A stretch of DNA of 64,000 nucleotides, taken from Streptomyces deccanensis. Lineage in GTDB: Bacteria; Actinomycetota; Actinomycetes; Streptomycetales; Streptomycetaceae. The stretch spans positions 6,572,001-6,636,000 of the forward strand of contig NZ_CP092431.1 in NCBI RefSeq assembly GCF_022385335.1, written 5' to 3'. The notes beneath the pieces are model-generated. The model ran no database searches and was not told the origin of the DNA. It saw only the letters and a list, made by a program, of their open reading frames with translations. Below are positions 25,572 to 35,949 of this stretch, piece by piece. The translations under genes were made by a program, and so were the position numbers. How positions within the stretch are numbered: the stretch's first letter is position 1; each line of letters begins with the position of its first letter.

Positions 25572-25656
25572 TCCGATCCGGCCTGATCCGGGATCCGGTC
25601 CGATCCGGCTGATCTCCGGACCGGGAATATCCCGCCCCCCGATGCCGTCACTATAG
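25572..25656 (-). promoter_or_regulatory. promoter and repeat-bearing leader of the DUF4307-like gene
   Basis: On the minus strand a TATAGT -10 lies at 25656-25651, giving a leader of about 80 nt. The leader holds two imperfect copies (plus-strand 25572-25590 and 25599-25620) of TCCGATCCGGC-TGATC. The gap 25562-25787 is the divergent control region for this gene and mca; nothing else is evident in it. Confidence 0.4.
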
Positions 25657-25787
25657 AAGCCCCCGCCCAGCGCCTGACGGCCGCCCCACACGGGTGTCCG
25701 AGGGGGACGGCAGTATGGACTCACCGGATCGCGCCGGGCCGAGTCACCGTAGTTCAGGCCGGGCGCCGAGTGACGAGGGAATGAGTC

Positions 25788-26660
25788 TTGACTGACCAGC
25801 TGCGACTGATGGCCGTGCACGCGCACCCCGACGACGAGTCGAGCAAGGGTGCGGCCACCATGGCGAAGTATGTGTCCGAGGGGGTGGACGTGCTGGTCGT
25901 GACCTGCACGGGCGGTGAGCGCGGCTCCATCCTCAATCCGAAACTGCAGGGCGACAAGTACATCGAGGAGCACATTCACGAGGTGCGCAAGAAGGAGATG
26001 GACGAGGCCCGGGAGATCCTCGGCGTCAGCCAGGAGTGGCTCGGCTTCGTCGACTCCGGCCTTCCCGAGGGAGACCCGCTGCCGCCTCTCCCCGACGGCT
26101 GCTTCGCCCTGGAGGACGTCGACAAGGCGGCCGGCGAGCTGGTCCGGAAGATCCGCGCGTTCCGTCCCCAGGTGATCACCACCTACGACGAGAACGGCGG
26201 GTACCCGCACCCCGACCACATCATGACCCACAAGATCTCGATGGTGGCGTTCGAGGGCGCGGCGGACACCGAGCAGTACCCGGAGGCCGAGTACGGCCCG
26301 GCGTACCAGCCGCAGAAGCTCTACTACAACCAGGGCTTCAACCGCCCGCGCACCGAGGCGCTGCACAACGCCCTGCTGGAGCGCGGTCTGGAGTCCCCCT
26401 ACGGCGAGTGGCTCAAGCGGTGGGACGAGTCCGACCACAAGGACCGCACCCTCACCACGCATGTGCCCTGCGCCGAGTTCTTCGAGATCCGTGACAAGGC
26501 TCTCATCGCCCACGCCACGCAGATCGACCCCGACGGCGGCTGGTTCCGGGTCCCGATGGAGATCCAGAAGGAGGTCTGGCCGACCGAGGAGTACGAGCTC
26601 GCGAAGTCCCTCGTGGACACCTCGCTCCCGGAGGACGACCTCTTTGCGGGCATCCGCTAG
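25788..26660 (+). CDS. mca: mycothiol S-conjugate amidase
   Basis: A 290-aa zinc hydrolase that cleaves mycothiol S-conjugates to release mercapturic acids during detoxification; mycothiol is the actinobacterial low-molecular-weight thiol. It belongs to the LmbE-like GlcNAc-PI deacetylase family. Zinc ligands are in HAHPDDE (His13, Asp16) and HPDH (His144), and TGGERGS is conserved. The start is TTG 25788 with GAGGGA 7 nt upstream; ATG 25781 is out of frame. The full-length match favours Mca over the paralogue MshB. The following small membrane protein is 12 bp away. Confidence 0.94.
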   Translation: MTDQLRLMAVHAHPDDESSKGAATMAKYVSEGVDVLVVTCTGGERGSILNPKLQGDKYIEEHIHEVRKKEMDEAREILGVSQEWLGFVDSGLPEGDPLPPLPDGCFALEDVDKAAGELVRKIRAFRPQVITTYDENGGYPHPDHIMTHKISMVAFEGAADTEQYPEAEYGPAYQPQKLYYNQGFNRPRTEALHNALLERGLESPYGEWLKRWDESDHKDRTLTTHVPCAEFFEIRDKALIAHATQIDPDGGWFRVPMEIQKEVWPTEEYELAKSLVDTSLPEDDLFAGIR

Positions 26661-26672
26661 CCCTGGGGGACA

Positions 26673-26930
26673 ATGCCAGGCATGAGCGTAAGCCTGGCAG
26701 TCACACACCTCATCCCCCTCGCCAAGGAGGTGGACGAGGACAAGGTCACCCCCGGCGTCCTCGGTTTCATCGTCTTCGCGGTGATGGCCCTGGCCGTCTG
26801 GGGCCTGATGAAGTCCATGAACAAGCACATGGGCAAGGTCGACTTCACGGAGTCGCCGGACCCGAAGGCCTCCGTCGAGGAGACGGCGACGGACGCGGCC
26901 GGGAAGAAGACGACCCCCGCCAAGGGCTGA
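26673..26930 (+). CDS. small single-pass membrane protein downstream of mca
   Basis: An 85-aa protein (82 if ATG 26682 is used). A short external N-terminus precedes one TM helix (VLGFIVFAVMALAVWGLMKSM, about residues 28-49) and a Thr/Ala/Lys-rich cytoplasmic tail. It starts 12 bp after mca and is almost certainly cotranscribed with it. No catalytic motif is visible and function is unknown; it may be a membrane accessory of the mycothiol pathway by context only. Confidence 0.75.
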   Translation: MPGMSVSLAVTHLIPLAKEVDEDKVTPGVLGFIVFAVMALAVWGLMKSMNKHMGKVDFTESPDPKASVEETATDAAGKKTTPAKG

Positions 26931-26980
26931 CCGCCGACACGGCGGTTCGACCGATCGCCGAGGTGACGGCTCGACGGGCC

Positions 26981-27013
26981 GGCCGCGTGGCACCGCCGAG
27001 GTGCCGCGCGGCC
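26981..27013. terminator. bidirectional terminator
   Basis: A 14-bp stem (26981-26994 with 27000-27013, one G-T pair) with loop GCCGA lies between the convergent mca operon and the STAND ATPase gene. Confidence 0.7.
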
Positions 27014-27054
27014 GCGCCCTGTCGTCGTGGGGCGACGGGGCATCGAGCCCTCGC

Positions 27055-30000
27055 TCACCCGTGCCCGCTCGACACCGGCACCCCCATCACCTCCCGCGCG
27101 TGGCGGTTGGGGACCATGCCGAGGGTCCAGGCTCGCCAGCCGCTCTCCAGGTTGACGCCGCGCTCCAGGAGGAGCTGGTAGGCCTCGATGTACTCGGTGA
27201 GTTTCTCGTCACGCAGGGGGTGGTCCGTGCGGGAGAGGTGGGCCAGGTCCTCCTGGGCGACGGCCGTGCCGATCTCGACGCCGCCGGGAGCCGCGTAGGG
27301 CAGCAGGGTGCACTTGAGGAAGCGGGCCCAGTCCTCGCCGCGGCGGTCGCCGTAGGAGGCGAAGAGGCGGGTGGCCTCCTCGCAGAGGGCCAGTGCCTGG
27401 GGGAGGCGGGTGTTGCCCGCGTCCACGACCGCCAGTTCCAGGCAGGTCCAGGCCTCCCCGTGGGCGACGCCGATGCGCTGGAAGTCGGCGCGGGCGTCGA
27501 CGAGGAGCTGGCGGGCGAAGCCGGAGTTGCGCAGCGAGCCCGTCTGCACGGCGCGCTGGTCGCGGGTGACACGGGCGGAGTGGTGGCGGGCGCAGGCCAG
27601 GCCGTAGACGTCCCGCATCCGGGAGAACATCGTGCGGGAGCGTTCCAGCTCGCGGACCGCCTGGTCGAGGTTGCCGGTCTCCTCCAGCGCCTGGCCCAGG
27701 TAGTAGCCGGACCAGGCCTCGCCGCGGGCGTCCTCGTTGTCGCGGTGCCGGGAGAGGGCCTGGCGCAGACCGTCGACGGCGGCCGAGGGGTCGCCGGCGA
27801 CGAGGCGGGCGCGGGCCAGCTGCGTCATCGACCAGGCCTCGCCGCGCGGGTCGCGGGTGCGGCCGAACAGGTCGAGCGCGGTGCGCAGTTCGGTCTCCGC
27901 GCGGGGTATCTCGCCCATGCGCAGCATCAGTTGGCCCAGCTGGTAGTAGGCCCAGCCCTCGCCGTGCAGGGACTCCTGCTGGCGGTGCAGGACCAGTGCG
28001 CGGGTCAGCAGGTCCAGGGAGTCCGCCAGGTGGGAGCGATCGCGTTCCACCGCCGCCAGGGCGTGCATCGTCCACGCGCGGTCCGCCGCCAGTTCGGGGG
28101 GCGACTGCATCTGCAGGGCCTCCAGGAGCTTCTCCGCCGCCTCGGTCAGATTGCCCTGGTGGTGGAGGGTGATGCCGAGGGAGCACAGGGCACGGGCGGC
28201 GCCCGCGTCGTGGTTGGTCTCCATGTACAGGTTGACCACCGACGCCAGCGTCGTCCGGGACTTGTCCAGCTCGCCCAGCTGACGGGCCGCGATACCCGTA
28301 CGCCACTGCACGGAGCGGGTCAGCAGACCCTGCCCCACCGACTGGGCCAGCTCGTTGAGTTCGCCGAGGCGGTAGAGGTCGCCGCGCAGCAGGCAGTAGT
28401 CGCACAGGGCGCCCAGCAGACTGAGCACGGCTGCCTCGTTCACGCCCTCCGCGTGCCGGAGCGTGGAGGTGATGAAGCTGGTCTCGTCGTCCAGCCAGCG
28501 CAGCGCCTCCTCCAGCGACACGAAGCCGTGCTGGCCGAAGCGGTCCGAGCGGGTCGACATGTTGCCGTCGACGAGGCGCAGGACGGAGTCGGCCAGGTCC
28601 GCGTACGTGACGATGAGGCGTTCCTGCGCGGCCGTGCGCTCGCTCGGCTCCTCCTCGTCGAGGAGGCGGGCCTGGGCGAAGGCGCGGACCAGGTCGTGCA
28701 GGCGGTAGCGGTTGCCGTGGACGTGGTCGATCAGGCCCGCGCGGGCGAGCGCGGTGAGATGACGGGTCGCCTCCGTCTCGTCGGTGGCGAGGAGCGAGGC
28801 GGCCGCCGCCGCGCCCAGTGACGCCCGCCCCGCGAGAGCCAGTCGGCGCAGCAGCCGGCGGGAGGGCTCCGACTGGTCGGTGTAGCGGAGCCACAGGGCC
28901 CTCTCGATCGGCTCGACCGGGCCGTACGCGCCCAGGTCCGTGGCCAGCCGGTCGGGCGTGCGCGGCCCGAGGGACGAGCCGGCGATGCGCAGGGCGAGGG
29001 GCAGTCCGCCGCACAAGTGCCGGATACGGGCGACGGACTCCGTGTCGTACGAGCCGGAGCGCGCTCCGGAGGAGGGCCCTGCGGCTCCCGTGGCCGCGCC
29101 CGCGCCGACTCCCGTCGAGAGCACCGCACCGTCCTGGGCCGCCGTGCTCAGCAGTTCGTGCGTGCCGTCGCCGTCGAGCGCCTCGACGGGGAGCTGGTGG
29201 ACCCAGGCGGGCAGGTCGGCGGGGAGGGCGAGCGGCGAGCGGGCGGTGACCAGGACGAGGCTGTCGGAGCGCTCGGGGACGAGGGTGCGGACCTGCTCGG
29301 GGTCGGAGGCGTCGTCGAGGACGATCGTCACCGGCAGGGCGGTCAGATGCTGGTGGTACAGCTCGCTGAGCCGTTTGACCTGCTGGTCCTGGGAGGTCCG
29401 CTCACGGAAGAGCAGCTGGTCGCGGGGTGCGCCGAGACGATTCAGCAGATGCATCAGCGCGTCCCGGGTCGACAGCGGCGGCTCCTCCGGGCTGTCGGCG
29501 CGCAGATCGACGACACAGGCGCCCCGGAAGTAGTCCCGCAGTTCATGGGCGGCGCGGACGGCGAGAGCGGTGCGGCCGGAGCCGGACGGGCCGTGCAGCA
29601 CGACGACGGTCGGCCGGGTCTCGGTCTCCGCGCGGGCCGCCTGCACCCACTGGCGGATCTTCCCCATCTCCGTCCGTCGTCCGGCGAACCGGTCGTCGGC
29701 CTCCGGGAGTTGGGCGAACGACTGCTCCAGTACGTTGCGCCGCCGGGCCGCCGCGCTCTTGTCGGCGCCGCGCAGCTGGGGTGCCTTCTTCTTCGCCGTC
29801 GCCGTCGACGCGGCGAGGACCCGCTGCTGGTCCAGGAACGGGCGGATCCCGCGCACCTCCAGTGCCGTGAGCCACTGCAACCGCAGTTGCTCGGGGCCGC
29901 CGGGCTGGCTCAGGGCGCCCGCGTGGTGGTGGGCGGCGGGGAGGTGCGAGGCGGTGACCTTCAGGACGGTGGCCACGGCGCTCGCGATGCCGACGATCAC

Positions 30001-30330
30001 CCCCGTGCTCACGGCGGTGCCGGGGGCGACGCCGAAGGAGAGGTCGGCGACGACCGCCGTGCCGGCGGCGACGGCCGCGACCAGCAGGGGAGTTCCGGAG
30101 CCCTCCTTGGCGTAGCGCTGGCGGAAGGTGGGGCGGCCGGCCTCGGACTCGTCCAGTGCGCGGGTGTATGTCTCGTACTCCTCGGCCGCGTTCTGCGCCA
30201 TCGCGTCCAGCGAGGCGCGGGCGCGCCCGAGCAGGACGACTCCGTCGGTACGGCCGCCCGACCTGCGGACCTCCTCCTCGACCGCCCGGACCAACAGCCG
30301 TTCGGCCTCCCCCCGGTGGCTGTCCCGCAT
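27055..30330 (-). CDS. STAND (NB-ARC-like) ATPase with N-terminal TM hairpin and TPRs
   Basis: A 1091-aa multidomain protein. The N-terminal 75 residues are helical; two closely spaced hydrophobic segments (about 79-125) look like a membrane hairpin. An NB-ARC-type NTPase module spans about 215-500, with P-loop GPSGSGRTAL and Walker B-like VTIVLDDASDP. The P-loop lysine is replaced by Arg253. A winged-helix-like part (RYRLHDLVRAFAQ) and about ten TPR-like repeats (600-1050) follow. There is no SARP DNA-binding domain and no protease domain, so it is not a typical SARP regulator. ATG 30330 lies 6 nt after AGGGGGA. It probably acts as a membrane-associated signal-sensing scaffold; partners are unknown. 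Confidence 0.82.
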   Translation of the reverse strand: MRDSHRGEAERLLVRAVEEEVRRSGGRTDGVVLLGRARASLDAMAQNAAEEYETYTRALDESEAGRPTFRQRYAKEGSGTPLLVAAVAAGTAVVADLSFGVAPGTAVSTGVIVGIASAVATVLKVTASHLPAAHHHAGALSQPGGPEQLRLQWLTALEVRGIRPFLDQQRVLAASTATAKKKAPQLRGADKSAAARRRNVLEQSFAQLPEADDRFAGRRTEMGKIRQWVQAARAETETRPTVVVLHGPSGSGRTALAVRAAHELRDYFRGACVVDLRADSPEEPPLSTRDALMHLLNRLGAPRDQLLFRERTSQDQQVKRLSELYHQHLTALPVTIVLDDASDPEQVRTLVPERSDSLVLVTARSPLALPADLPAWVHQLPVEALDGDGTHELLSTAAQDGAVLSTGVGAGAATGAAGPSSGARSGSYDTESVARIRHLCGGLPLALRIAGSSLGPRTPDRLATDLGAYGPVEPIERALWLRYTDQSEPSRRLLRRLALAGRASLGAAAAASLLATDETEATRHLTALARAGLIDHVHGNRYRLHDLVRAFAQARLLDEEEPSERTAAQERLIVTYADLADSVLRLVDGNMSTRSDRFGQHGFVSLEEALRWLDDETSFITSTLRHAEGVNEAAVLSLLGALCDYCLLRGDLYRLGELNELAQSVGQGLLTRSVQWRTGIAARQLGELDKSRTTLASVVNLYMETNHDAGAARALCSLGITLHHQGNLTEAAEKLLEALQMQSPPELAADRAWTMHALAAVERDRSHLADSLDLLTRALVLHRQQESLHGEGWAYYQLGQLMLRMGEIPRAETELRTALDLFGRTRDPRGEAWSMTQLARARLVAGDPSAAVDGLRQALSRHRDNEDARGEAWSGYYLGQALEETGNLDQAVRELERSRTMFSRMRDVYGLACARHHSARVTRDQRAVQTGSLRNSGFARQLLVDARADFQRIGVAHGEAWTCLELAVVDAGNTRLPQALALCEEATRLFASYGDRRGEDWARFLKCTLLPYAAPGGVEIGTAVAQEDLAHLSRTDHPLRDEKLTEYIEAYQLLLERGVNLESGWRAWTLGMVPNRHAREVMGVPVSSGHG

Positions 30331-30634
30331 CACACGTCCCCCTATCGCCGAAACGGTTGCCTCCGGCCAGTGTGGGGGGCGTAGTCCGACTAGGCGAGAG
30401 GGCGTGATCGTGGGTGGGGGTCGGGGGGCGGGGTTTCGCCGTGGGGGTGCGGGTGGTCGGCCGGGTGCGGGTGTGTCGTGGTTGCTCGCGCAGTTCCCCG
30501 CACCCCTTTCAGGGGCGGGGTCGGCTGCGAGTGCCCTGTGGCCGGTCGCGGCCGCTCAGTGCAGCCGCAGGCCGACACGGCCCCGCGCCCCGTGCTGAAC
30601 TGCGGATCCCGGGTACTGGGGAATGATGGTGCCC
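30331..30634. other. divergent intergenic region with degenerate repeat core
   Basis: A region of about 300 bp between the STAND ATPase and the DUF255 gene. It holds G-rich sequence (30405-30475) and one arm of the palindromic repeat core at 30484-30508 (CTCGCGCAGTTCCCCGC, copy 3). A short imperfect hairpin CACCCCT-TTC-AGGGGCG follows it in place of the full second arm. No gene is supported here. Confidence 0.5.
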
Positions 30635-32683
<2,049 letters not shown>

Positions 32684-32840
32684 AAGTCGCCGGTCAGGGA
32701 CCGGGGCAAGGGTGCACAACTGACCGGAAACGGCATGGTGTGCGGACACGTCCGATTAGGTGTTCTACCGAACGGAAACACGCTTTTTATCGGAAGGGTC
32801 CCCAGGGTTCACAGTTTCCCCCTAGTCTCTCCACAGTGAC

Positions 32841-32865
32841 GCGGCGGGGGTAACTCCCGCCGCGA
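32841..32865 (+). promoter_or_regulatory. hairpin in the leader of the glycan operon
   Basis: CGCGGCGGG and CCCGCCGCG form a perfect 9-bp stem with a 7-nt loop, ending 31 bp before the TTG start of the GT2 gene and 18 bp before its GGGGGGA ribosome site. It could be a 5'-UTR structure affecting operon expression. The 213-bp intergenic region upstream is AT-richer (near 32740-32830) than its surroundings and probably contains the promoter, which I cannot fix exactly. Confidence 0.4.
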
Positions 32866-32896
32866 CAGGGGGTATTGGGATCCGGGGGGATCTATC

Positions 32897-34165
32897 TTGC
32901 TGACGTCTGTCTTCATAGCTGTCGTCTCGCTGGCCTTGTTCTGGATGGCGGCCTTCACCTTGTGGTGGCAGATGCACGCGTGGCGAACGCCCGAAGTGCT
33001 CGCCTCCACCCGCTTCAGCAGACCCGACGGCGACGAGCATCTGTCGTTCTCACTGCTGCTGCCGGCACGCCATGAACAGGCCGTGCTGGACCACACCATC
33101 CAACGGCTCCTCGAATCCAGCCACGACGACTTCGAGATCATCGTGATCGTCGGGCACGACGACCCGGAGACCACCGCGGTGGCCCGGGCCGCCGAGGAGC
33201 GCGACCCACGCGTCCGCGTCGTGGTCGACCACCATGAGAAGAAGAACAAACCGAAGGCCATGAACACGGCTTTACCGCACTGCCGCGGTGATGTCGTGGG
33301 AGTCTTCGACGCCGAGGACCAGGTCCACCCGGAGCTGCTGTCCCACGTCGACCACGCCTTCCGCACCACCGGCGCGGACGTCGTGCAGGGCGGGGTGCAG
33401 CTCATCAACTACAACTCCAGCTGGTACAGCCTGCGCAACTGCCTGGAGTACTTCTTCTGGTTCCGGTCCCGGCTCCATCTGCACGCGCAGAAAGGATTCA
33501 TTCCGCTCGGCGGCAACACCGTCTTCGTCCGCACGGACGTGCTGCGCGCGGCCGACGGCTGGGACCCCAACTGCCTCGCGGAGGACTGCGACCTCGGCGT
33601 CCGGCTGTCGAGCGTGGGCAAGAAGGTCGTCGTCGCCTACGACTCCGACATGGTGACCCGGGAGGAGACCCCCGGCAGCCTGATGTCGCTGATGAAGCAG
33701 CGCACCCGCTGGAACCAGGGCTTCCTCCAGGTCTACCGGAAGAAGGACTGGCGCCAACTGCCCGCCTTCCGGCAGCGGTTGCTCGCCCGCTACACACTGA
33801 TGACGCCCTATCTGCAGGCCGTCTCCGGGGTGATCATCCCGCTCAACGTCGCCATCGCGCTCTTCCTCGACGTCCCCGTCGGCGTCGCCTTCATCACCTT
33901 CCTGCCGGCCGTCACCGCCCTCGTCACCTTCGTGTTCGAGGTCGTCGGACTCCACGACTTCGGCAAGCAGTACGGACTGCGCGTCCGGTTCGTCCACTAC
34001 GTCAAGCTCGTCGTGGGCGGCCCCTTCTACCAGGTGCTCCTCGCCTTCGCCGCCGTACGCGCGGTGTGGCGCGAGCAACGTGGCCGCAACGACTGGGAGT
34101 TGACCAGTCACGTCGGCGCACATCTCGTGAACGCGAACGTCAACCGAGAGGACGTTCCTGCGTGA
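32897..34165 (+). CDS. processive GT2 glycosyltransferase (CslA-like glycan synthase)
   Basis: A 422-aa membrane glycosyltransferase. One N-terminal TM helix (about residues 4-26) precedes a GT-A catalytic domain with the D-x-D-like FDAEDQVHP, a second acidic site LAEDCDLGVRL and the processive-synthase signature QRTRW. Three C-terminal TM regions (about 300-395) follow. This layout matches cellulose/chitin/hyaluronan synthase-like enzymes such as CslA, which polymerise a beta-glycan while extruding it. Start TTG 32897 follows GGGGGGA with 6 nt spacing. It is the first gene of a four-gene operon and overlaps the next by 4 bp. The donor sugar is unknown. Confidence 0.86.
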   Translation: MLTSVFIAVVSLALFWMAAFTLWWQMHAWRTPEVLASTRFSRPDGDEHLSFSLLLPARHEQAVLDHTIQRLLESSHDDFEIIVIVGHDDPETTAVARAAEERDPRVRVVVDHHEKKNKPKAMNTALPHCRGDVVGVFDAEDQVHPELLSHVDHAFRTTGADVVQGGVQLINYNSSWYSLRNCLEYFFWFRSRLHLHAQKGFIPLGGNTVFVRTDVLRAADGWDPNCLAEDCDLGVRLSSVGKKVVVAYDSDMVTREETPGSLMSLMKQRTRWNQGFLQVYRKKDWRQLPAFRQRLLARYTLMTPYLQAVSGVIIPLNVAIALFLDVPVGVAFITFLPAVTALVTFVFEVVGLHDFGKQYGLRVRFVHYVKLVVGGPFYQVLLAFAAVRAVWREQRGRNDWELTSHVGAHLVNANVNREDVPA

Positions 34166-35949
34166 CCTCCACACTTCCCGCGGCGGCCAAGACGGAAGTC
34201 AAGGTCCCCGCGCAGCGGACAGCTGCGCCCACAACCGGTTCGACAGGTCGAACAAACGATTCCTCTTCCGCTTCGCCCGCGCCCGAGGCACCGCCGAAGC
34301 GCCTGCGGAACTCGCGTCCCGACCTGATCCTCTGCGGTGTCCTCCTCGTCGCGATCATGATCGTGCAGGGCTGGAACATCGCCGACTACCCGACCCTCAG
34401 CGACGACGAGGGTACCTACCTCGCCCAGGCCTGGGCCGTCCAGGAGGGCAGGGGCCTCGCCCACTACACCTACTGGTACGACCACCCGCCCCTTGGCTGG
34501 ATCCAGCTCGCCGTCCTGACCTGGATCCCCGCCCAACTCGCCCCCGAGTCGATGACCGTCGGCTCCATGCGCGCGGTGATGCTGCTGATCAGCGCCGTCA
34601 GCGCCGTCCTCGTCTACGTCCTCGGCCGCCGTCTGTCGCTGCCCCGCTGGGCCGCCGGCCTCGGCATGGCCCTCTTCGGGCTGTCGCCGCTGTCGGTGGT
34701 GCTCCAGCGGGAGATCTTCCTCGACAACATCGCGGTGATGTGGACGCTGCTCGCGTTCTGCCTCGCCGCCTCGCCGAGCCGTCACCTCTGGCACCACTTC
34801 GGCGCCGGCATCGCCGCCGCCGCGGCCGTGCTCACCAAGGAGACGATGCTCCTCGTCCTGCCGGCCGTGCTGCTCACCATGTGGCGGCACAGCCACCGGG
34901 ACACCCGCAAGTTCGCCATCACCGGTGCCGTCACCGCCTGCACCCTGATCGGCATCTCGTACCCGCTGTTCGCCCTGCTCAAGGGCGAGTTGTTCCCCGG
35001 AGCCGGCCATGTGTCCCTCTGGGACGGCATCGTCTACCAGATGAGCCGCCCCGGCTCCGGCTTCATCCTCACGGAGGGCACGGGCTCGTACGGCGTCCTG
35101 CAGTCGTGGCTGTACTACGACCGCGTCCTGCCGCTCGGCGGACTCGCCGGCGCCCTGCTCCTGCTGGTCACCTGGCGCTGGTCGGTGACCGCGCGGGCCC
35201 TCGCCGGCCCTGCGCTCGCCGTCGCCATCCTCGCCGGAATGGCCCTGCGCCCCGGCTACCTGCCCGCGATGTACGTCCTCCAGGCGCTGCCCTTCCTCGC
35301 ACTCGTCCTCGCGGGCGGCACGGCCAGCGTCACCCACGGCGTCCTGCGCAGATGGCGCAGCGCGACCGAGCGACGGGCCCTGACCTGGGCACGGCACGCC
35401 CTGGCGCTCGCCCTGGCCGCCGCCGCTGCCGCGTACGTCGTCCCACGCTGGTACGACGGCAACCACACCGCGATGACCTTCGACGCCAACGCGCCCTACC
35501 AGCAGGCCGCCGAGTGGCTCGGCAGGGAGGTCGAGGACCCCGCCGACACCCGGGTCCTCGTCGACGACGCGCTCTGGCTCGACCTCGTCCACGAGGGCTA
35601 CGAGCCGGGCCTCGGCGTCATCTGGTTCTACAAGGCCGACCTCGACCCGGCGGTGACGAAGACGATGCCGCGCGGCTGGCGCGACCTCGACTACGTGGTC
35701 GCGTCCCCGACGGTACGGCGCGACGCGGTCGACCTGCCCAACGTCAAGGGCGCGATGGAGAACTCGACCCCGGTGGCCACCTTCGGCACCGGCGAGGACC
35801 GGATCGAGATCCGCAGGATCGAGGGCGCGGGGGACGACGACCGGGCCCGCGGGACCGGGACCGGGACCGAGAGCGAGACCCAGGCCGAGACCGAGGCCGC
35901 CGACGACGACCGGAGCCGCGATACCGAGGCCGCTGGAGGCGACCGATGA
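34162..35949 (+). CDS. GT39/ArnT-like membrane glycosyltransferase
   Basis: A 595-aa polytopic protein with about ten TM helices. The first extracytoplasmic loop carries the acidic catalytic motif SDDEGTYLAQAW and then YDHPPLGW, as in PMT/ArnT-type (GT-C) enzymes that transfer sugars from polyprenyl-phosphate donors outside the membrane. It has a Thr/Pro-rich cytoplasmic N-terminus and a C-terminal soluble domain with a Glu/Asp-rich tail. GTG 34162 overlaps the GT2 stop codon (GTGA). Its donor is plausibly made by the next gene, which encodes a DPM1-like domain. Confidence 0.85.
   Translation: MTSTLPAAAKTEVKVPAQRTAAPTTGSTGRTNDSSSASPAPEAPPKRLRNSRPDLILCGVLLVAIMIVQGWNIADYPTLSDDEGTYLAQAWAVQEGRGLAHYTYWYDHPPLGWIQLAVLTWIPAQLAPESMTVGSMRAVMLLISAVSAVLVYVLGRRLSLPRWAAGLGMALFGLSPLSVVLQREIFLDNIAVMWTLLAFCLAASPSRHLWHHFGAGIAAAAAVLTKETMLLVLPAVLLTMWRHSHRDTRKFAITGAVTACTLIGISYPLFALLKGELFPGAGHVSLWDGIVYQMSRPGSGFILTEGTGSYGVLQSWLYYDRVLPLGGLAGALLLLVTWRWSVTARALAGPALAVAILAGMALRPGYLPAMYVLQALPFLALVLAGGTASVTHGVLRRWRSATERRALTWARHALALALAAAAAAYVVPRWYDGNHTAMTFDANAPYQQAAEWLGREVEDPADTRVLVDDALWLDLVHEGYEPGLGVIWFYKADLDPAVTKTMPRGWRDLDYVVASPTVRRDAVDLPNVKGAMENSTPVATFGTGEDRIEIRRIEGAGDDDRARGTGTGTESETQAETEAADDDRSRDTEAAGGDR

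Noticed and set aside
27001..28821. A 606-codon plus-strand frame opposite the STAND ATPase TPR region
   Set aside because: It mirrors the TPR repeats in antisense and has no ribosome site or domain.
27055..30330. SARP-type pathway regulator
   Set aside because: It has NB-ARC-like and TPR parts, but the N-terminus is a TM hairpin and not a winged-helix DNA-binding plus BTAD domain.
30623..30634. Longer start for the DUF255 protein
   Set aside because: ATG 30623/30626 would add three or four residues not typical of the family; kept as an alternative only.
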